Source of the DNA: Cyclina sinensis
Lineage: Eukaryota; Mollusca; Bivalvia; Venerida; Veneridae
DNA length: 64,000 bases
Reading direction: 5' to 3'
Assembly: GCA_012932295.1 (NCBI GenBank)
Contig: JAAONU010000009.1
Span: 231,697-295,696, forward strand
Under the pieces are notes generated by a model. That model saw only the letters and a program-made list of their open reading frames with translations. It was not told where the DNA came from and made no database searches. Shown piece after piece: positions 23,177-36,601 of this stretch (the first letter of the stretch is position 1; every line of letters starts with the position of its first letter). The translations under genes and the position numbers were made by a program.

Positions 23177-23285
23177 CAGACCGGAAGTTACTCTTGGGTA
23201 ACTGTTTAGCGGTAACTCGGCAGAGCCTCGTCAGAGCCTCGTTACCGCTGTTAACAGCTGCCCCCGAGCCAGATATTCCGGTCTG
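23177..23285. mobile_element. 109-bp foldback MITE with TA target site
   Basis: Terminal CAGACCGGAA (23177) is matched by TTCCGGTCTG (to 23285), flanked by TA on both sides. Further inside, AGCGGTAAC and GTTACCGCT pair. The element is GC-richer than its surroundings and lies about 75 bp upstream of the LETMD1 exon at 22965-23102. Confidence 0.65.
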
Positions 23286-23683
23286 TACCGGCAGCCAGTG
23301 TAAGATTCTTATAGTATATATACATATTACTAAAAATCTAGGTTATCAATCAGGTAGAATTTAACAGGATATCTCCATATCTACCCTTTAGATTAATGTA
23401 ATTTATCCAGATGCTATTTCCATTTACTGATGGACACAGATCTTCTCTGAACCCAATAACAGGATGAGATATGCCTTTGGATGTAAAGCATTCACAAAAT
23501 TTAGGAAGAATAAAATTTAGTGGTGCATACTGGTAGAACCATGGCTAGCCTAAATAATTTGGCGTTGATGGTTTGACCAATTTTGTAGACATTTTTTTTT
23601 ATTATTGGCAAACCATTACTGGAAAAAGACATCGCTTAGTCTAATAAGTTGGACTAAACCATGGCAAGCGCCTAGCAAGCTCA

Positions 23684-23798
23684 GTAGTCTCAATAAGGGA
23701 CTTCACGCAGGATGCTGCCTTTATTTCTCTGAAGGCGGATATCGACCATTCAAGAAATAGCATTATATTTAACTTTTTGAGTACTATTATTTGGACTA
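23684..23798 (+). mobile_element. About 113-bp short element, copy 1
   Basis: It runs from GTAGTCTCAATAAGGGAC to ATTATTTGGACTA and is flanked on both sides by the exact 13-bp direct repeat CTAGCAAGCTCAG. A second copy lies inverted at 25481-25590. The ends TAGTC/GACTA form a short terminal inverted repeat. Confidence 0.6.
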
Positions 23799-24499
23799 GC
23801 AAGCTCAGAATCAGATGGGTATGAGTCCCATATTATTTGCACTTTTCTCTCTTAATTAATTTTGAAGATAATGCAAATTATTTTATCAGAATCACAGTCA
23901 CAACCATGTTCTTATTTTAGTGTTGCTTTTAATTTCTTCTACTTGATATTTCCGAGCAATCAATACTGACTATAACTGAGAGGCGCCCAATGGTATCTTT
24001 TCAATGTGTGATATATGATAGCGAGATAGGTCAAATAAGACAGATAGCTAGCACCATTGGCTAACCGCATTTGTTTGGAGGTGCGCTGTGTTAAAACTAT
24101 TTAACTTAACTACATAAAAATAAATTAGCTTATGGAGTTAACTAAAAAACAACCGTAGACATTGTCGATTCCGTAAGACAATCCTTGAGCACAAAACGTT
24201 TGTCATTTCTCAATTTCTGCTGTTCATTTCATCCTAAAAAACGCTTGACAGTCAGAAGCGCAGACGCTTGAAACCAAGACGTTCCTTAAATTTTCGAGAA
24301 CAAGTTTTTAAGTTCTGGGTGATTTCGCTCCAACTGATTTCATTCGCTTTTTCACCCTAGAGAAAGTCTGATCAAAAGTGTTACATTTTGTTTCGTTTAT
24401 TTTTTAGATGTTTAATATGGCGAACAAAAGAAATAAATTAAAAAAAACTTAAATCTTTACCTAAAAACCATGTAGATAATGTGTTTCTTAGCGAATAGA

Positions 24500-24914
24500 A
24501 AGATATAAAAGCAATTGAAAACGTTCAAAGAAGAGCAACGCGAATGGTTAAATCCATAAATCATCTAACATATCCAGATAGACTAAAAAACTAGGTCTTC
24601 CAACTTTAGTATATAGGCGAATAAGAGCAGACATAATTGAGGTCTATAAAATTTTAAATAAGTTGGATGTAGTAAACCAAAACATGTTTATAACACTTAA
24701 TGAGACAGTTACAAGAGGGCATAACAAAAATATCTTTAAGCCAAGAGCAAGAACAGAACTCAGAAAACACATTTTCAGCCTTAGAGTTATAGATATCTGG
24801 AATAATTTGCCTCAACACGTAGTAGAAACACCAACTCTCAATGCATTCAAATCCAGGGTTAACAAACATTGGGTTGGGCTAAGAAATAAATTCCATGCTA
24901 AGTGTTACGAATAA
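24500..24914 (+). pseudogene. 3' end of a decayed non-LTR retrotransposon (RT C-terminus)
   Basis: Translation gives ENVQRRATRMVKSI and LTYPDRLK, then a one-base frameshift at about 24590, then RIRADIIEVYKILNKLDVV, FSLRVIDIWNNLPQHVVE and TLNAFKSRVNKHW, ending at a stop at 24912-24914. This is the typical tail of Jockey/CR1-group reverse-transcriptase proteins. The catalytic RT and endonuclease parts are absent. It is clearly a different family from the element at 26.0-28.1 kb. Confidence 0.8.
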
Positions 24915-25030
24915 GCCTTGTTATGTACTGTACTGTCATTGAACATTGAAAGTAGACTGTTGTTGGATTTAGAATAAGCCGTGCTATGTTCAGGCTTTGA
25001 ACATTGAAAATAGACTGTTGTTGGATTATT
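24908..25030 (+). repeat. Duplicated 3' tail of the retrotransposon fragment
   Basis: AATAAGCC(T/G)TG(T/C)TATGT, then TTGAACATTGAAA(G/A)TAGACTG and TTGTTGGATT occur twice in tandem, about 62 bp apart. Confidence 0.65.
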
Positions 25031-25480
25031 CATGTGTGTAAATATTGTGAATACAATGTATTTGTAAAACAAAATTCATTGTGTTCTACTATGTGTGTCG
25101 CATTTGAATACACAGTGTATCAGTAAATGTATAATAATAGAGAAATCATCCCTAAAGGAAGCCACCCTCAATTTGACAAATCAATAGAAATACTGGGAAA
25201 ACAAATTCAAATGGGTCTAAGAAGTATAAATGCTTATGTTGGATTCCCAACATCTGACCCTACAACTACATGAACTACATGAATACAGAAAATATCGAAA
25301 AACGCGGTTTGTGTTTAAGCTGTCAAATGAATGCGTAAAACAGCTTTAATTTCCTCTAGGCGCACCAAACAGGCAAAAATCTAATCAAAATATGGATTTT
25401 CATACCGATATTATTCATGTTCCATCCCTCCTCCATGTTAACTACTCGACAAATGCTCCTCCATATTCTACCCCTCAACC

Positions 25481-25590
25481 TAGTCCAAATAATTGTACTC
25501 AAAAAGTTGAATATCGTACTTAATTGACGATATCCGCCTTTAGAGGACGTAAAGGCAGCAACCTGCCTGAAGTCGCATTATGGAGACTAC
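25481..25590 (-). mobile_element. About 113-bp short element, copy 2 (inverted)
   Basis: The reverse complement of this stretch aligns along its length with 23684-23798, sharing GTAGTCTC, GCTGCCTTTA, AAGGCGGATATCG and TTATTTGGACTA. Its flanks carry a similar 8 of 9 nt repeat, G(A/G)TTGAGG on the minus strand. Confidence 0.55.
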
Positions 25591-25844
25591 ACCTCAATCA
25601 TTGCCTTTCCAAGTTTCTTCTGAACCACTTTTCTTCGGCTTTCTATCCCTCCCCCATGTTTTGCCCTCAATATTTACCCATAAACGTTCTACCCTCAAAG
25701 TTTATTCCTGTAAGTCCTTCTCTCAAAATTTTCTCCACGTTCTCGACCTCAACAAATACTCTTCGACGATCTGTCCTTCAATGTGTGTTCTCTCCGGTAT
25801 ACACGATAATGTTTCAGCTTCCAGGCACTTTGTTTCAATAATAA

Positions 25845-25846
<2 letters not shown>

Positions 25847-25879
<33 letters not shown>

Positions 25880-25964
25880 TAGCAGAGAATACCTATCTAA
25901 AATAAAATAAAACTTAGTGGACATAACATGAAATAATAATAATAATAATTATAATAATAATAAT
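25847..25964. repeat. (AC)n and (AAT)n microsatellites
   Basis: (AC) about 15 units at 25847-25877 and an imperfect (AAT) tract at 25931-25964. Confidence 0.95.
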
Positions 25965-26017
25965 TCACCGTAAAGGTGTAGTGAGCATTAAACTTTGCTT
26001 TATTTCATTCAATAAAT

Positions 26018-28087
26018 ATGATTGTGGGTTTAAAAATCACATGTAGAGGAATTATTTTTTCCTGTAAAAGGTGTTTCATTAAATTGCTACTAATGCCAGT
26101 GACTGCAATAGCATGCCTAATTATGTATCGGTCACAAAATTGTCAGAACATAAAGAAATTCAAACATCTTAAGGCATCAGTGCTAAAACAAATAAGAAAT
26201 GCTTATTGGTCATATCTAGAGTCAATCATCTTCTCAGATAATACAGACCCAGGTCATAAGAAAAAGTTCTACAACTACAGGAATTGCAGCACTGATGGTC
26301 ATAATTACAGTGACCCAGTGTCAAAGGCGAACATACTAAACAAACAGTTTGAATCAGTTTTCTCAAAATCTTCACCACTCAGTCTCAAGCAAATAGCTAA
26401 AAGCTCAATGTCATCACTTGAACACCCACCCATGGCTCCCATATCCATCTCAGTTCAAGGAAGTTGATAAGTTATTGACAGGACTAAACCCTCATATAGC
26501 TCATGGTGCTAGGAGATCCCACCTAGGTTACTCAAATAGCTACACACAGAGATAGCACCAATCCCTAAAATCATATTCCAAAGGTCACTAGACACAGGTA
26601 TTGTTCCTTAGGATTGGAAACATGCCATCATCACACCAGCATACAAAAATGGGTCAAAATCAAAACCTAGCAATTACAGACCAATATCACTCACATGTAT
26701 AGCATCAAAACTAATGAAACACATCATTGTTTCAAACATGATGGATTACTTTGACAAACACAACATACTTTGCCCCCAGCAACATGGATTTAGGTCAAAA
26801 CATAGCTGTGAGACACAGCTCATCGGCTTCACACAAGAAATAGCTGACAACCTAGATTAAGGTTAACAAACTGATGTCATTGTAATGGACTTCAGTAAAG
26901 CTTTTGACAAAGCAGACCACCACAAACTCATACACAAGCTGAAACACATGGGAGTTCAACCACACATCACTTCGTGGATGCAAAACTTTCTCAAAAACAG
27001 ATCACAACAAGTAATAGTGGAAAACAAGGTCTCTGACAGGCTCCCTGTGCTTTCTGGTGTCCCGCAGGGATCGGTCTTAGGTCCATGTCTCTTTCTCGCA
27101 TACATCAATGACCTACCAGGAAGTGTCAGGAGCCGGGTGCGTCTTTTTGCCGACGACATCATAGTTTATTTAACAATTGAATCACAAGCATCTGCACAAA
27201 CCTTACAAAATGATTTGAACAACCTTGAAATATGGGAAAAAGAATGGTCAGTGGAATTCAACCCTGACAATTGTGAAGTACTCAGAATACACAGGAAAAA
27301 GAAACCGGTAATCTTCCCCTACACCCTACATAACACTATACTCTTAAACACAGAAAATGCAAAATACTTAGGAGTAACTATAAGTAGTAACCAAAACTGG
27401 TCATCCCATATAAACAATATCACAAACAAAGCAAAGAAAAAAAAACTAGCTTAACGTTCATCAGACGAAATGTCAAAACACACAACAAACAACTCAAAGA
27501 AGCAGCATACAAAACATATGTAAGACCACAGATTGAATACTGCTCAACCATATGGCATCCATGGCAAAATTATCTCACTCACAGAATTGAAATGGTCCAG
27601 AGGTCAGCTGCAAGATACATTCATAATGATTACCACTATACAAGCAGTGTAACAAACATGATTAAGGAACTAAATTGGTCAACTTTAAAACAAAGGCGAA
27701 ACTATGCCAGCCTGGTCATGCTTCACAAAATAAAAAACAAACAGGTCAATGTCGATCAAATTCACCTTACAAACACAAGAAACAACAAATTCCTCATCCC
27801 ACAATCAAAAACACAACATCACATGAACTCATTCTTCCCAAGGACTATACGACTCTGGAACGAATTACCGACCGAGATTAAGGCTACCCCAACTGTGCCA
27901 GCTTTTATCAGTAGACTAAACAAGTTTTATAGATTTTAAGTATTCAAAATAAATGTTTAAGTAAGATCTTCAGTTAAATCTTTTTTTCTTTGTTATTATC
28001 TTTTATAATTTTAATGTTCCTGACACGTACGCGCCTGCCTAGTATAGTCAGTATTGACTTTTGGCAGTAATAAGTTGAAGTTGAAGT
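26018..28087 (+). pseudogene. Degenerate LINE (Jockey/CR1-group-like), 5' truncated
   Basis: The RT protein is visible in pieces. 26120-26460 holds the pre-RT linker (LKQIRNAYWSYLESI). 26470-26860 is frameshifted or stopped but still encodes NYRPISLTC and QQHGFRSKHS. 26885-27450 holds the RT core with DFSKAFDKADHHK, GVPQGSVLGP, FADDIIVY and YLGV. 27455-27939 is the C-terminus, ending at a stop. Breaks lie at about 26465, 26860-26875 and 27452. No endonuclease domain is present upstream, consistent with 5' truncation. Short GTTGAA repeats at about 28073-28084 look like the 3' terminus. Although the FADD motif is intact, the element is dead. Confidence 0.85.
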
Positions 28088-28299
28088 TTGCACCTGGATA
28101 AAGAATTAAATTGATCGAATATGATTTTGTAAGCTGATTATGCCAGAACGCAAAACTCTCAGCAGCTTGTGGTATGAATCAAAGGTTATAGTTAATGTTG
28201 TTAAAAAAATAAGAGCACAAAATGAATATTTTATAATCATTAAAATCGGCTTACTTTGTTTTTATTATTTATTTCTTATTTATTTATTTGCATCCTGAG

Positions 28300-28590
28300 T
28301 TGAGTTAAATGAGTACATTATTCTGACGCCTGTCTGAAATGGATTAATTAATCATACACCGAAATATGCATCTCTTATCATTTTCTGGTTATTAAGCGGA
28401 AGAGTACTGTAAAAATGTATGAAAATGAATTAACAGGAAGACAACCCGGAAACACCGATAGCCCATTCCGTTTAACTTCCAGTTCGTCTAATGCTGTCCC
28501 ATTGCGAATAATAGTGCTACCGGTCCAGTATGACGTAGCTTCCTGAATCAGTTTGACACGTCGAATCGACACGACAAAGATAGAGAGAAA
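28300..28590 (+). promoter_or_regulatory. Likely SEC61B promoter / 5' UTR
   Basis: This is the stretch just before the SEC61B ATG, with locally higher CpG content (CCGGAAACACCGATAGCCC, GACACGTCGAATCGACACG). No TATA box is evident. The call rests on position. Confidence 0.4.
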
Positions 28591-31945
<3,355 letters not shown>

Positions 31946-33060
31946 AAACACCAGTAAAATATAGGACTGTATTTTAAAAGAATGAAAGTTCTACCTTTAT
32001 AAATTCAACATTGTGCAATGTTTTTATCAGTGACCAAAAAAATCATTTTAGGCTACAGTTATTGAGAAAAGAAAGCATTTCGAGTGTATAGACATTGCAA
32101 ATAATTCACTATCAAAATTCGTCAAAAGGAAAGGTTGTCGTTTTATAACTTGAGTGAGAGTTACAGCTGAAGTGTGGTTTCATTTGAAAGCTTTAAGAAT
32201 AATTGAACAATAGGAAAGATTTTTTTAACATTGCAAAAATCGCTGTAAAAATTTGTGATCCATGACTGTAAATAACAAAGCACCTTGCAGCAGGACAGAA
32301 TGGTGAGGAAAAACAGACAGGAAGTCCTTGCAGGCAGTTAACAGTTCATCATTTCATGTCTTTATCATAATGTTGGTGAAAGGTCCATCGTTCACATGGT
32401 TATATTTGTGTCAAAGTCGTATTAATTTGAAATGGAATAGTTGTTTGTATATTTTTTATTAAATCTGAAATAAATGTGTACATGTACTTGATGCAAATGA
32501 TATAAAATAAATGAAATATTTATTAAAAAGACTAAGAGTATTTGATAGGTCAAGTACAAGTGTGTTACTTGCAAAAATGGAATTGAAAAGCTGGATTTGA
32601 AGTTGGGTACCTTCAATTTCTAAGTGGACATTCAACCATATAGCCATAAGAGCTAGCTTGCTAGCTATTATACCTCTGCTGCATACACCCCTCGTAAGAA
32701 TTAGTATTCAAATTCCTGGAGCGTTGAATGTCTTGGATTTACCAAATGTGCCATCACTTCAAATTTATTATTTTGGGCCGCAATATGTTACCCGTAAAAG
32801 TCCACTTGCCTCTAGACTGGCTCCAGTCCTTATGTTCTGATTTCAATTTATAATCTCCCTTGTTTGTAGACTTTTCTATTTTTGCACTATCAGTATGAAG
32901 TGAGAAGTCAGTGTAGTAGCAGAAGTATATGAATATATAATTTAAACAATCTAGCCTAGTGCCAGGCCAACTTGCCTCAAGCAGTAGTTGTACTCCGTTA
33001 CCTTTTGATCACAAAGCGAACACTCAACCGCATTGCTACAAAATTTAACTTTTACGCAAG
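31946..33060. other. SEC61B 3' UTR / intergenic
   Basis: AT-rich. Apart from the candidate polyadenylation signals nothing is recognised. Confidence 0.45.
32469..32474 (+). terminator. Candidate SEC61B polyadenylation signal
   Basis: AATAAA about 525 nt after the SEC61B stop, followed by TGTGTACATG. A further AATAAA lies at about 32506. Confidence 0.35.
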
Positions 33061-33066
33061 CATATG

Positions 33067-34337
33067 CTCAGGGTGAGCTTTAGTAGTTTTTCAGAATGTT
33101 TGCCTTGATGATATCTCTGTCAAGTTCAAAACCAGCCAGGTCATGTAGGATCAGAAACTAGGTCACCATGCCAAATATTAGGAAAACCTTGTTAACACTC
33201 TGGGGACAACAGTTTTAATCAAGTCTTTATGAAAGTTGCTCAAAATGTTTGCCTAAGTGATATCTGGGTCAGTTTCGAGACGGGGTCATGTAGGATCAAA
33301 AACTAGGTCACCAGGCCAGATCAAAGGAACACCTGGTTAGTGCTCCAGAGACCACATTTTTGAATTAGTCTTAATGAAAGTTGCTCAGAATGTTGGCCTT
33401 GGTGATATCTGGGTCAATTTCAAAACAAGGTCATGTAGAAAATAGGTCACCAGGCCAGATCATAGGAAAACCTTGTTAACACTGAAGACAACAGTTTTGA
33501 TCAAGTTTAATGAAAGTTGCTCAGAATATTTGCCTTGACGACATCTGGGTTGAGTTTGAAACTGGGTCATGTTGGATAAAAACAAGGTCACCAGGTAAAC
33601 TGAACTGTCCGAACAGTGGATTCAAACTTTAGCTCTGTTACACCCAAACAACCTGTATCATCAAAATTATCTGAAAAATCTACACCAGAACCACATAAAA
33701 CAAGACATGAAAGACAGGTTAAAAGGAAAATAATACTGAATCTGTGTGACATTGATATAAGAAACACTGTGAAATAACAAGCTGTTGATTATGTTATAAG
33801 GACAATTAGTTAGTTGGTGGTAGATTGATTTTGATAACATTTCTTACTTGCTAACAGTCCCATTATTCTCTGTAATTTCTGTATCTGCAACATGTGGATT
33901 TTTATCATAGGTATTCCAGTCATTTATTTGATATGAGAACTAGGTTTTGAAATTACTGTGGAATTTCATTCATGAATAAACTGACTTTAGGACATAAATT
34001 ATTCATGAGTAAATAAGCGAAACAAAAACTTATAATTAAAGTGCAGTTTACATTATATATATACAGTCATTTCTTTATTACATAAAATGATATTAATTTT
34101 ATTTACAAGAAGGGAGATGTTCTATTACAGGATTAATATACCTTTTGTTCTAAATAAAGAATTACTCATTTGGTAAATATACACTACAGTCTGAACATCA
34201 TATAGATACTTGGCTCTCTAATAGCACAGGGAAATTAACCAACTTAGTTGTTTTTTCTTCATTTTTGTAAGGTTGGTCATGGGGCAGAAGAGTACTCAGG
34301 TGAGCGATATAGGGCTGTCATGGCTCTCTTGTTTCGA
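33067..34337 (+). mobile_element. Second tandem-core (HINE-like) element, degenerate
   Basis: The left end GCTCAGGGTGAGCTTTAG (33067) and the right end CTCAGGTGAGCGATATAGGG with hairpin AGGGCTGTCATGGCTCT and CTTGTTT (to about 34337) match the ends of the 5175-8017 element. The core has about four units of about 135-140 bp (ACTAGGTCACCA and variants at about 33167, 33300, 33441 and 33583), followed by about 700 bp of unrelated AT-rich sequence. Confidence 0.65.
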
Positions 34338-34448
34338 TTGGCAATGTTGGGTGGAGTTATTTCCAAAATAATAAAAAAATAAAAAAACATTAAAACTAAA
34401 GTTAAAGAAATACTGTTCAAGCCCTTAATCTGCCTCTATTTTCAAATA

Positions 34449-35359
34449 CGAGAGTTGTTTGATAAGTTCGCGGACAAGGTGTATTATGAAGGAAAATGAC
34501 AGAATACATATATAAAATTTATATGTGCTGGTTCCTTGATTTAATACAAATACAATACATAAAGCACTGTAAATTAGAAAAATAAGCTATGCACATAACA
34601 ATATAAAACAAATGGTACATATACATTCCACGGAGCACGACGTCGCTAATATCAATGAATGTCAACGTCAGAAAATATACGTCCGTTCACTTCTCAACAT
34701 AGTCACCTGACCGAGCAACTCATTTCTCGTGATGACGAATCCACTGGTCATAAATGGAAGCAAACCAGCTCTCAAGAAAGATGACACAATGGAAAGAACC
34801 TTCAAACTGAGTATTCAAATCGCAGTCCTCGCAATTGACGCTTCAGGAAAAATTCTGAAATCTGGCGAATATGGCGTCCATTGCAAAAGCTTTCATGCCA
34901 TCTGAAAACAATACTTCTAGAGCATCGTGTTGATTGTGTTTTCTGTAGCAATTTGAATGTTTCCGTTGCTGTGTGGCCCAGGTATATCACCCTAGTTTCA
35001 ACGTCTAAAGTTAACGTCAAGATTTTCTGTGTCATATAGAAATAATTGCCTTAAAGGCGGATATAAACAGGAAATGACGTTGACGTTGTCTCATATGATG
35101 TTACCAATTCCCGCGATAATACGACGTTCGGCCTGGCTTTCGGATTGACGTTTATATACTTACTTATGCCCGATTTACGGAGTGCTCCATATATCGTTAC
35201 CATGGTAATATTATTGTTAAAGAAAAATACCATTTTAAAGTTGAAAATGGAAAACTCTTTGCTGAATATGAAATATTATATCCTGCAAGTTTCAGTAATT
35301 GAATTTGGACGTAAAATAATATCAGCGCCTTAGTCCGTGAACATATGAAACAACCCTCG
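34449..35359 (-). mobile_element. Internally deleted mariner-family transposon
   Basis: Inverted ends start CGAGAGTTGTTTGATAAGTT (34449) and, on the opposite strand, CGAGGGTTGTTTCATATGTT (35359). Both are flanked by TA, the mariner target. Reading the minus strand, 35040-34862 encodes the transposase N-terminal helix-turn-helix (LGHTATETFKLLQKT, VFRWHESFCNGRHIR). About 34800-34660 encodes the C-terminal WFASIYDQWIRHHEK and VARSGDYVEK, interrupted by a stop. The catalytic middle is gone, so it cannot move by itself. Confidence 0.85.
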
Positions 35360-35524
35360 TACATGTAAAGAAGAATTCTTTCTTACAGTAATATATGTAT
35401 TTATTTTGCTCCAAAAGAGAGAGAATCCACAGCCTAATTAAGCAGCTGTAACATGCAATTACATGCAAATAGATATGTTGTTCTTTGGTTGGTAACACGT
35501 CACCTAAACTTTATTTGATAGTTT

Positions 35525-36601
35525 CTAGTTGGGTTGCTCCCTGTAGATCACATTCTGAATCAGCAGCAGAAACTCTCTTTTGATGTGATCATTTAAAACG
35601 TAATAAATTATTGGAAAATATATCAAACTGCTTACTGCGATTGGTTGAAGAAAGTGAAAAACATGGTCTGGAACTGAAGTATCTATAACGTTTGTTAGCA
35701 TAAGCGGGAACCAGCAGACGAGAAAAACAGCAGCCATACAAATATGTTGCTTTGTGATGCGAATTTCTTTCACCCAATGAATTTGATTGGGTCTTCTTTT
35801 CAGTCCAAATAATGTAACAGTTTGCAAAACTAAAGCAGCAACACACGGAATAATCATCTGAATGAAAAGTAACACCATGTTGTAAATAAAGAAACCGTCG
35901 ATGACGGAAGTGTCCGAAGTAGTGGATTCGGTCGAATTCGGATTTGAATTCCGTAAACTGTATGAGGTATTCCCAGGGTTTTTATTATCAGTTGCTACGA
36001 CCGACGTTGTCCAATTGTATGAGTTTTGTGCTGAAGATATGTTTGGTCTATTTGTAAACTTGCTGAAAACATCTATCCTGTTATCTTTGAATATATATGG
36101 CATGCTTGTAGCCAGCGCAAACGCCCATATAAATGCAAAGTTTTTCACTTTCCCCCTGTACGTAAAATTTGCGTGCCTGAATCGCTCCGATATAGCCAGA
36201 CACCTCCTAATAGCTGTAGTAAACATGCTTTGTGATGTCACTCCAATACAGAAACAAGTTATGACGTCACACGCAAGTGTTTGAACGTCGAGTAATTCGT
36301 TGTTTGTCACGAGGATGGAAATGGCCAAAGGTATTACAATTAAACAAAAGATGATATGTGAAATTGATATACTGGCCGTGAAGATATATTTAATCCTCAT
36401 ATATTTCCGGGTAAAAAGTAAGTAGTTTAAAATGACATTTGAGAACAAACAGAATATAACGGTTAGCACATATAACGCGACGGTTACATGTTTCTGGAAA
36501 GTAAGATTAGATTTTGTTTCAACGTTTTTTGTCGTTACGGAGACGAATGACGTCAGCGTTGTTTCAGAAGTTGTCATACTTGCTGGTTCTTCTTTCAACA
36601 T
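35525..36601 (-). CDS. Class A (rhodopsin-like) G-protein-coupled receptor, orphan, single exon
   Basis: 358 aa with seven hydrophobic segments. N32 is a glycosylation site in the extracellular N-terminus. TM1 carries FSNVILN (N55 at the 1.50 position). TM2 has SISHIIFCL, where the usual Asp is His82. The end of TM3 reads AIRRCLAI (131-137) instead of DRYLAI. TM6 keeps the CWFP motif (296-299). TM7 has YFPIIYY (328-334) instead of NPxxY. The loop before TM5 (about 172-235) is long, has four N-glycosylation sites (N187, N196, N211, N222) and no cysteine. Family is rhodopsin-like; the ligand is unknown. The start is the first Met; Met9 is also possible. AATAAA on the minus strand at 35510-35515 follows the stop by 10 nt. 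Confidence 0.85.
   Translation of the reverse strand: MLKEEPASMTTSETTLTSFVSVTTKNVETKSNLTFQKHVTVALYVLTVIFCLFSNVILNYLLFTRKYMRIKYIFTASISISHIIFCLIVIPLAISILVTNNELLDVQTLACDVITCFCIGVTSQSMFTTAIRRCLAISERFRHANFTYRGKVKNFAFIWAFALATSMPYIFKDNRIDVFSKFTNRPNISSAQNSYNWTTSVVATDNKNPGNTSYSLRNSNPNSTESTTSDTSVIDGFFIYNMVLLFIQMIIPCVAALVLQTVTLFGLKRRPNQIHWVKEIRITKQHICMAAVFLVCWFPLMLTNVIDTSVPDHVFHFLQPIAVSSLIYFPIIYYVLNDHIKREFLLLIQNVIYREQPN

Noticed and set aside
23684..25590. Single 1.9 kb DNA transposon with 110-bp inverted ends
   Set aside because: Each end has its own flanking direct repeat and the interior has no transposase; two separate short insertions fit better.
25524..25882. Two overlapping 100-105 aa plus-strand frames
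   Set aside because: They run from the inverted 113-bp element into an (AC)n microsatellite; no domain or splice evidence.
28378..28572. Minus-strand 64-aa frame as the missing LETMD1 first exon
   Set aside because: It begins with GTG, has no convincing donor with the required phase, and overlaps the SEC61B promoter.
35901..36284. 127-aa plus-strand frame
   Set aside because: It is the antisense of the GPCR coding sequence; the minus-strand frame has seven hydrophobic segments and recognisable motifs.
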